Below are positions 55,900-64,000 of a stretch of DNA of 64,000 nt, piece by piece. The notes beneath the pieces were generated by a model, which searched no databases, was not told where the DNA came from, and saw nothing but the letters and a program-made list of their open reading frames with translations. The translations under genes were made by a program, and so were the position numbers. The stretch lies in contig JAFCMP010000334.1 of the NCBI GenBank assembly GCA_017506865.1, forward strand, positions 1,550,001 to 1,614,000, in the 5' to 3' direction. Numbering within the stretch: position 1 is the first letter of the stretch; every line of letters begins with the position of its first letter. The DNA comes from Tribonema minus. Its lineage: Eukaryota; Sar; Xanthophyceae; Tribonematales; Tribonemataceae.

Positions 55900-58088
55900 G
55901 CGGCGCAGCAACGGCGGGCACAGTGCGGGGAGCGGGCGAGAGGGCGGCGGCGGGAGCAGCGGCAGCAGCAGCAGCGGCAGCAGCAGCAGCGGCGGTGGCA
56001 GCGAGTCCGAGGAGTCGGAGTCGCCTGCAGCAGCAGCGGTGGCGGTGCCGCCGCCGCCGCGCGCGCCGCACGCGCAGAAGGTGGCGGTGACGGCGGCGCC
56101 GGCGGCGTGGGGCGGGCTGCAGCAGCAGCAGCAGCCGCCGCCGCTTCCGCTGCAGCGGCGCAGCGGCGACGGGGCCGCAGGGGAGGGGGCGCTCGCGGGC
56201 AGCAGCAGCAGCAGCAGCAGCTGGAGCGTGCTGGGGCGGGCGGCGCTCGCGTGGCGCCCCAAGTACATCATCGTCAAGGTGCTGTTCCTGCTGTACTACG
56301 CGAGCCTCGGCGTCGTGATGCCGTACCTGCCCGTGTACTACCACTCGCTCGGGCACGGGAACCGGCGCATCGGGCACCTCGGCGCGATCACGCCGGCCGT
56401 TACGTTCTTTGTGTCGCCGCTGTGGGGCGCGCTCACGGACTCGACGGGGCGCCTCAAGGAGGTGCTGCTGTTCACGTTCGCGGCGAGCGTCGTGTTCCGC
56501 GTGCTCACGATAACGCGCGAGACGTACCCATTCCTCGTCTCGATCATCGCGCTCACGGCCGCCGTCAACGCGCCCGTCAAGACGCTGCTCGATTCGTCCG
56601 TGCTCAACCTCCTCGACGACAAGCGCGAGTACGGCAAGCAGCGCCTGTGGGGCCAGTGCGGCTTCGGGCTCGGCTCGTACCTCATAGGTGAGGGGCGCTG
56701 CTGCGGCTGAGACGTTGTGCGCATGCGTGATCATATCGCCATTGACTGCGCATTCCGCAGTCATTGTCACAAGGGGCGGTTCTGTGGGTGTGTGCATGCC
56801 GTAGGCTCTGTCATCACCTGGAGGTCTGGGCAGATGCTGGCGACAGGTGAACTCCCCCCCCCTAACACTTCTCAACGCCACCTGCGTTACCACCAGCAGA
56901 AATCCCAATTCTCACTATGTCACTCCGTGCCTGTCTCACTCGTGTGTTTGCACTAGCAGAAATCCCAATGCTCACTCTATTCTCCGTGCCTGTCTCACTT
57001 GTGCGTTTGCACCAGCAGAAGCCCCAGTGCTCACCTTGATACTCCGCGCCTGTCTCACTCACTCACACACACACCGCGCCGCCGCGCCGCACGCACACGC
57101 GCGCGCTGCACAATGCAGGCGTCGTCATGGCGCGCCACGGCCTCACGTACAAGGCCGCCTTCAAGATCCACGCGGCGATCTCGGCGCCGACGCTGCTCAT
57201 CCTGCTGCGCTTCCGCCCGAAGGCGATGCCGCGCGAGCCGCCGCGCTTCCGCGAGGGCCTGCGCGTGATCGCCGGCAACCGCGACATGGTCGCGTTCTTC
57301 GCGCTCATCTTCGCGATCGGCGTGTCCTCCGGCGTCATCGAGAACTTTGCGTACAAGCGCCTCGCGCAGCTCGGCGCGGAGAAGCGCGTGCTCGGCAAGC
57401 TGCGCCTGCTGAGCAGCGTCGCGGGCATCCCCATGTTCTGGGTCTCGGGCAACATGACGCGCTACGTGAGCGTCGAGGGCGTCCTGCTGCTCACGCTCGC
57501 GGGCTTCGTCGCGCGCTTCGTCATCTACGCCGCCGTCACGGACCCGCTGCACGCGCTGCCCGCGGAGGTTCTGCGCGGCGTGTGCTTCGCGGGGTTCTGG
57601 GCCGCGGCGACGGGCCACACGCACCGCATCGCGCCGCCGGGCCTCGGCACGACCATGCTGGTGAGATTGCGATGCGTGTAGTTCTGCATGCAGCGGAGGC
57701 GACGCTTGTAGTTTCCAGCCCGCGCGCGCGCCCGGGGGCTTGCTGCGTGCTTTCGTACGGACTGCGGGTAGGGGCGTCGATGCGCCACACACATTTGAAG
57801 CCGACTAATGCGCCGCTGCTCGCCCGCCCTCTCTCTCTCTCGCGCGCGCACGCGCAGGGCTTCCTGCAAGGCATCTACGGGGGCATCGGGCAGAGCCTGG
57901 GGAGCCTGCTCGGCGGCAGCCTGAGCGGGCGCATCGGCACGGCGCGCACGTTCTTTGTGTACGCCGGCGTGGACACGGTGCTGCTGGTGCTCTTCTGCAT
58001 CTACTTTGCGTCCACAAAACCGTCGGCCGCGGCGCCGGCCGCTGCTGCAACGGCTGTGCCGGCGCCGGCGAAGCTGAAGCTTCAGTGA
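55900..58088 (+). CDS. Major facilitator superfamily (MFS_1-like) transporter
   Basis: Exons: about 55900-56687 (5' limit unresolved), 57119-57660, 57858-58088 (TGA), with matching phases 1 and 0. After a Ser/Gly/Ala/Gln-rich cytoplasmic leader the first helices read IIVKVLFLLYYASLGVVMPYL, followed by VTFFVSPLWGALTD, the MFS loop motif (D-x-x-G-R as DSTGR). Exon 2 gives the second half (FFALIFAIGVSSGVIENFAY, WAAATGHTHRIAPPGLG) and exon 3 ends with a helix LLVLFCIYF and an Ala-rich tail. It resembles the MFS_1_like/MFSD6 and LacY-type group. The substrate is unknown. No in-frame ATG precedes the first helix back to the stop at 55466, so an upstream exon must supply the start. Confidence 0.82.
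56888..57076 (+). repeat. Three tandem copies of a 60-bp unit in the MFS intron 1
   Basis: Units begin CAGCAGAAATCCCAATTCTC, TAGCAGAAATCCCAATGCTC and CAGCAGAAGCCCCAGTGCTC and each contains CCGTGCCTGTCTCACT or CCGCGCCTGTCTCACT. Period is about 60 bp. Each unit contains a CAG or TAG that could act as an acceptor. They end just before the true acceptor at 57118. Confidence 0.85.
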
Positions 58089-60067
58089 ACCTAGCAGGGG
58101 GCGGGAGGGGGAAGGGGGGGGGAGGCAGCTCGGCGGCGGCAGCAGAAACGCAATGTTGGCGTCGAGGCGAGTGTCATGCCGCTTGCGCGGGCCGCGGCGC
58201 GGAGCAGCGGCGTCCCTGCCGTCCCGCCGCGTTGTGCGCACGTGCGCACGCCCTCCACCTCCGTTAGAAGCAGCCCCTCCGCACATTGCGGACCGGCCAA
58301 CCCCTTGGGGAAGCCGTTGGCGGGGGCCGGCTGAGAGCCGGAAGAGGCGCGCGTGGGGAGCTGACAAACAGGGCGGGGGCGTCGGTGGGCGGCAGGCAAC
58401 AGAGGACTGCGGCCACTGCAAGGGGCGACCTGCGCTCTGCGTGACCCCGTCGCGTGCCATCCGCTGGCGGCGGCGGCAGCGGCGGCGGTGGCGGCGGCGA
58501 CAGCGCCACATGCGCTTGCGAGCGCCACCACTCCTTGCACGGCAGCATTAAACCAGTGGGCCCCCCCTCCGCAATGCCCTCTTCGTCCTCCATGGGAGGC
58601 GCAGCGGCTGCGCCACGGAGGCAACTGCTGCACGCTGCGGCGCCGACGGCTGTATGCCGCCTCTGGCCCCGTGCAGTCCCCCACCAAGGTGGGCAGGGGG
58701 CGGCGAGCTGACGGGCGCGAATGGGGGGGCGCCCACGAGCACTGCGTGATGTCTCTGTCCATGCGCGCACTGCGGGTCGGCAGTGCTCAGCGTCGAGGCA
58801 TGCAGGTGCATGAACTCTTGCGCCACGAACGCATCCCTCCCCCTCCCCCCTACCCCTCTGCCCGCGCGCCTCTAGCGCATACAGCGCGAGGTCAGCGCAG
58901 TGAGTGTCCCGTGTGCCGCCATATGCGTGGGCGGCGTGGTTCAGAGGCGCTCCGTCCGCGCTCAACACACACTCAAAAACACATATACACACGTAGATTA
59001 TGACCTAAGTACTTCATCAATGATATTCGTGGAGGTTTACTGGGACTCAACTGGGGCTTGATGTGTCTTTCCTGCGGTTGTCATGCGCCACGGATAGCAT
59101 GTTGCACGCAGTCGAGCTGCTCATTGCGTTCGCGGCCTTCAAGCCACAGCAGCAGTTTTACTGTGTATGTCTTCAGCAACAGGGTATGCATGTGCCACCG
59201 CCTACAGCAGCACATCCAAGGAGTGCTGTGCGCTGAATGTTACAGCAACTTCATCTATATATAGGTGAACATATTCTTGCAGAAGAAGCTGTAAACCGCT
59301 AAGGAATGCAAGCTCTGCAAGTAGCACAACACCCGCATGACTAGTCACCTGGTGTACCTGCTACTGAGCACTGCCAGCTTTGCGTAACTTCTTGCAGTCT
59401 CAGCTTGAACTTACCTGCAGGTAGCAAGCACATTGAACCATAGCTGCGCACGCTGTTGACTGATTGTGTTTGCGCTGGTTGACAGACTGTGCTTGTATGA
59501 GTACGTCACTCACGGCATTGATGTTACAGTGGGGGATTTCTGCGCTCATCAGGCTCTCAGAGGTTGGTCAAGGTGACGCAGTGACATTCTAGCTGCACAA
59601 TGCACATGAAACTGCGCTGCGCAATGGATCACATGCAATGCAGAATGAGCTGGCGAGTTGCAAAGGCACAGCCCTCAAGAACGCAAAAGCTCACACACTT
59701 GAGCGACACGGTGGCACTACATGCCAGCACTTCACAGTGAGCATAAGCTTGCGTTGATATGCAGTCAATTGCAAGCAGCAGTTACTAATACATGCGACAG
59801 GACACTCAACAGCAAAGCCATGCTCCAAAGAAGACAAACCACTGGACCAGAACAGCACGTTGCACCAGAAGATGCATACAATATACTTCGAAGTATTTAC
59901 AAAACAAGAAGTACTCGAGATATATCTGCAGCCAGGTCCGAGCTCGATGTATGAACATTGTTTGCCGCACCGCCGGCATTATATATACGTTGCTGCACCT
60001 CATGGGCGCCACAACCGCTACTACCACAGCCCAACACCACAGCCTTGCTCCGCGCTGCCCCCCCCCC
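58089..60067. other. Convergent intergenic region, no gene seen
   Basis: This spacer lies between the MFS stop and the coiled-coil gene stop. It is GC-rich up to about 58950 with GGC/GCC runs, then AT-richer. Two copies of the CAGTGCTCAG decamer lie at 58781 and 59364. Confidence 0.55.
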
Positions 60068-63000
60068 CTACTGACCAATACTCAACCTGCCTGCACGGGG
60101 TCCACCGCAGGGAAAGAAAGAGAGGCAGGCGCGCGCGGGCGCCACCTGGACCTCTACCTCTATGCTGGTCGCCGCCAACGCCGCGCGCGCCGCGTGAAGT
60201 ATCTGCTCCCACCGCAGCCTGTCTACCTCTGCTGACGAAGGCTGGTGGCGGTAGATGTCGAGCGCTGACTTGGAGACCTTCAGCCTCTGCTCCCGGGACT
60301 CATGCATAGCAGACTCAGGGTCCTCTTCAACTCGGCGCTGAGCAGCTGCCACCTTGGCCTCACAGCGCGTGCGCCAGTTCTTGGTCTCGGTACCAGACTC
60401 AATGTCTTCGGTAACAGGGTGGAAGGATACGTGCCTGGGGGCGTCAGGCTGCTGCAGGTGATAAAGGGGGGGGGGGGGGGAGGGGGGGGGGGAGGTGAGA
60501 AAGCTGAACAGGCCTGGAACTTTTGCTGGGTGATGAATGGCATGCACTGGCACAGGGTGGAAATGAACCCGAGCATTGCATCAGGCAAGGTCACAGCGCG
60601 AGTGATATGCTCGTTGTGTGGTGCTACTTGACAAGAATGAATGCGCACATCTGCATACACATGCCAGTGCTCATATGCATAAGGCACGCGGCATGCTTGA
60701 AGTTGCGTGAGAGCGTGACAAACAGGTGCGCATGCGTCACTCGCTGCGTATTCAGCAACTTGCAGTTACATTCGTACAAAGCATATATTGACTTGTCATT
60801 ATCTGGCATGCATGCAGTTTCCAGCACGTCCGACTATCATATACGGTGAACATGTTGTCACCTGCATGCACTACATTGAGGGGCGGCACTGCCTACATAC
60901 ATAGTATGAACACCTTCAACGCACAAGCCAACACAAACACGCACAATGAGTACTCACCTCCGTCTTCACCACCGGCTTGGGCCCACGCCGCAGGATGCCC
61001 CGCTTTGCGAACACCGAGTCAGCGCTCAACGCACGACGGTGCTGCCACGCGGCCGCCGTGACGCGCGCCGTCGGCTGCACCTCGTGGGCCATGATGAACG
61101 CCACCGCAGCGCTGGCCAAAGCATTGTCTGAGGAGTCGGCGTTGCCCCCCAGTGTCTTGAGCAGCTTCGCGTGGACACCGTGGCACGTGTGGAGCTCGGC
61201 TTGCAGGCGTGCGTTCTCGCGCTGTGCCGACTGGAGCGCGCGCATGGCGTCGTTGAGCAGCTGCTGCTGGCCGCCGGGGGTCTGCGTCTTGCGCAGCTGT
61301 CTCAGCTCTACCCTGTCTGCAGTGATGGCATCTTGCTCCTCTGCAATCTCCTCATTGAGCTGGATGAAGTCATCGTGGAGCTTGTGCAGTTCCCTCTGCT
61401 GGCGCTTGCGCACTAGACACACTCTGCACATGTTGGCGAAGAACCTGCGAAAGGAGCGCTGCTGCCGGGTGCGGTGCCCAGCCTCGAGCGCCGCCATCTG
61501 CTTCTCGTGCCGCCGCGCGCTGTCGTCGGTCTTGGCACGTTCGACATCGCGCTCTGCCTTCATTCGCTCGATGGTTGCCTCGGCAACCCTCAGGCGCTCA
61601 AGCAGGTCACTGTTGCTGAGGTCGGAGGTGTCGGCGCCAGCAGCAGTTGTCGTGGAAGTAGCAGGGCTGGGGATGGTCGGTGCTGCAGGCGCGGCGGCGA
61701 TGGCGGCGGCAGCGTCGGTGGCAGCGGGGGCGGGCGTGTCGGCTGGCGCATCCTGCGGCGCCTTCATCTTGCGCTTGCGGCGCTGCGACAGCAACGGTGG
61801 CGTGGCACAGTCGGCGTGAGGTTTATGAGATTAAGTGCGTGTGTGGAGAACGACTGCATTGCGCAGGCATACACAACATGCCAGTGCGATGTATGATAAA
61901 GTTGTACAACTTGTTCACTACTTCAGGATAGTACACGCTAATCATGATGATACACACATACTCGAGCACTGACAGGTACACATGTACTCTCTCTGAACTC
62001 CACGTTGTACTGTAGCCTGCGTCACAGCATACGTGAAGTTCCACTCTGTACAACCACTTGTCTACTTTCTGCAGAGCTTCACCTACTTGGTAGCTCATTA
62101 GCTGCTCTGCATATGCATTGCTTGTGTTTGCAAACGTACCTGCGTTGGGCACTTCGTCTGCTGAGCGAGTGGCCTTGTTGGAGTTGCAGTAGGAGCATTG
62201 TCAAGTGGCTGCGCCACGCCAAACAGCTTGCTGATGGCGCCAATGAGAGGCCTGCAGGGTGCACGCAAAGAGCGCATGAAGAGGTCAGTGATGCTCCATG
62301 ACCCTAGGGCAGCAGCATCATCGCAGGTCAACTAGCATGTTGACCGTGCTGACGGTATTTGTAGTCACTGCATAGGTCAGAGTGACCACAAAACACTTTT
62401 CTGCATCACCATTGCAATGAAGTCAACGTGTGAGTCTTGACTTTGTGATGCAATCTCGGCTCACTAATGTAGCACACGCTTGGGCTCTATTTGAGGCAGA
62501 CGTGCATGATACTGATGCATAATTCAACGTATGTAAAACGCATTGGGTTTATTGCCGTGAAGTGACCACAACAAAAAGCGTGCACAAAGTGTTGTGGCTA
62601 AGCACGTTGATGTGTTCAAAATGTAGCTGCCGATGCCGCAAATCAGCAGAGGTACGACCAGACTTACATGTCGATGCTCATTTGGCGCGCCCTATTGAGT
62701 CGCGTCGCCGATTCCAAAACCTCCTCGAACGCCGCTGACTTCCCTGCAGCCTTGCTCAGCTGCCTCTTGTGCTTACGGCTGACGCCATCTTGCGCGTTGG
62801 TGCCGCTTTGTTGAAGAATCTGCTTCACAAGGTCTTTCTTGAGCGCACGCAGCTCTGGCCGCGACAGCTTTCGGGTATGAACTGCGCCATTTCCTGCACA
62901 CAGCAGTGAACGTGAGTGAGAGAAGGAGTCAGCACATATTCTAGCAATGTCCCCCTGACAAGCTTCGCTTCTGCAGTGGCGACAGCGACTGTGTTGAAGT

Positions 63001-63703
63001 TGAAGTGCATGCAGTGGCAGAGTTGTGTGGCGGGCACTGGCAGCACTGCATGAGAAAAAAATTCACGCATGACTACAAGATAAACAATTATGTGCTACAG
63101 CAGAATGGTTACTGAAGCTGGTGAGCGCAGTGGTGCTCAAGCACTTTCAACATCGCATGTCCAACGTGCGCCAATGGGCTGCATACAACAGCGATCCAGC
63201 AGTGCGCAATGTTATAGCAATGGCTACAAAGAGTTGTGTGGCGCATGGTAGTTGGCCCTGTGTTTGTAAACCACAAATGAAAACCCTGTAATGTCGCGTC
63301 CGAAAGTGCAAGACAAACCGTTAGTACAGCAAACATGAGCTGTCGCATTGTTGGCATCCGTGAAAGCAGTACATGCCAATTTCTTGATGATGCTGGTCCC
63401 CAGAATTGAGAATCGGAAAAATGGTACGGTCGCTGCAAGATAATGTGCTACATTATACTTTGCCTTTTGTTGGCAGCATGGCGTTGACCTTCACCTGTGG
63501 GGCGCTGCAAGATGCGAGTCTTGATGGCCGTTGCGAACCAGGATGTCCCAAGCGAGCCGCTGCCGAAACACACTCCGATGACCACGGTCAAAAACGTGAA
63601 CAGGAAGAAATACACAGCGGCATACAAGAATGCCACCATGGAAAGGTCGGACGCCAGCTGCAGCGGCAGCATGTTGAGAGTTGTCGCAATCGCACTGAGG
63701 TGC
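60068..63703 (-). CDS. Membrane-anchored coiled-coil protein, unidentified (5' partial)
   Basis: Five exons join in phase: 63703-63495, 62893-62668, 62251-62140, 61782-60958, 60451-60068 (TAG), about 585 codons; the 5' end is upstream, probably outside the window. The first visible exon encodes a long hydrophobic segment (MVAFLYAAVYFFLFTFLTVV) that is probably transmembrane. Then come a basic region (SRKHKRQLSKAAGKS), the motif QRRKRKMKAP, an Ala/Pro/Thr-rich linker, and a long coiled coil (LLERLRVAEATIERMKAERD, QLNEEIAEEQDAITADRVEL, LLNDAMRALQSAQRENARLQ). The last exon is also helical. I do not recognise the family. A membrane-tethered scaffold is a guess from the layout only. The final exon's stop is the first in frame; a further intron at GTCCAG|GTGGCG cannot be excluded. 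Confidence 0.6.
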
Positions 63704-64000
63704 CTGCACGTGTGGCACAAGGAGGGGCACGCAGCGGCGGCTCATTCAGTGATGCGCATCATCAGTTGAACACAGGTACATGCCTACAAACCCATGATAT
63801 ACTGCGCTGAAACTTTAATTCAAGTCATGAAGTGTGCGCTTGCTGAGTGCGCTTGCAATCCGCTTGTGAAAAACGCCATGGAGCTCTAGAGGAAGGGACT
63901 AGTTGAAAAAAGGGGCATGCAAGCTTCACGGATGGCAAGGGGTTAAACATGCAATATTTTTTGCAGTACAGCTTGTAAAGCAGCATAGCATGGCCAAATC
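63704..64000. other. Right edge, no exon assigned
   Basis: It probably belongs to an intron of the coiled-coil gene. No acceptor-donor pair with coding content was identified. Confidence 0.4.

Noticed and set aside
55481-55900. Extending the MFS protein N-terminus to 55481
   Set aside because: The frame opens with GTG, not ATG, has no ATG before the first membrane helix, and is low-complexity. The true start must come from an unseen upstream exon.

Overview
The window is nuclear DNA from a GC-rich, intron-dense unicellular eukaryote. No long bacterial-style operon is present. Genes are built from short exons (about 55-270 nt; a few are longer) separated by introns of roughly 130-2600 nt with GT-AG ends, usually GTGAG(T/C) donors and CAG acceptors. 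I assembled the exons by hand and accepted a chain only when reading frame and intron phase matched across junctions. The gene content fits a flagellated alga with a secondary plastid, perhaps haptophyte-like: a radial-spoke (cilium) protein, a plastid-type VKOR-thioredoxin protein with a leader, a glutathionyl-hydroquinone reductase with a signal peptide followed by an 'NAF' motif typical of red-lineage secondary plastid import, and interstitial TTAGGG-type repeats. The taxonomic placement is inference.

Layout. 1-2059: no firm gene, one weak minus-strand candidate. 2060-9955 (-): 11-exon Dpy-30 + GAF protein resembling radial spoke protein 2. 10739-14566 (+): 5-exon START/polyketide-cyclase-like protein. 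14567-16858: gene-poor convergent spacer. 16859-24030 (-): secreted GH26-like glycoside hydrolase with cysteine-rich modules. 24546-30562 (+): 7-exon VKOR-thioredoxin fusion. 31879-38648 (-): 8-exon ECM4-type glutathionyl-hydroquinone reductase. 39291-46515 (-): queuosine salvage protein (QNG1/DUF2419), first exon not found. 46516-50142: no firm gene, one tRNA-like element. 50143-51774 (-): intronless BTB-domain protein. 53364-53966 (-): possible His/Cys protease-like ORF with an internal TGA. About 55.9-58.1 kb (+): MFS transporter. 60068-63703 (-): membrane-anchored coiled-coil protein running toward the right edge.

The most striking thing is not a gene. At many exon-intron junctions in at least five unrelated genes, the junction itself (about 15-90 nt of exon end plus adjoining intron) is repeated one to four times inside the intron, at spacings of about 80-200 bp. 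The copies are diverged to different degrees and most keep a GT or AG at the right place. A perfect 86-bp tandem duplication in one intron suggests the process is recent or ongoing. This looks like intron growth by tandem duplication across splice sites, leaving decoy splice sites and pseudo-exons. A 10-base word, CAGTGCTCAG/CTGAGCACTG, is also greatly over-represented across genes, introns and spacers.

The genes are not an evident functional cluster. They are ordinary housekeeping, cilium, plastid-redox and transport genes. The VKOR-thioredoxin protein and the hydroquinone reductase both bear on thiol/quinone redox chemistry, but their adjacency may be chance.
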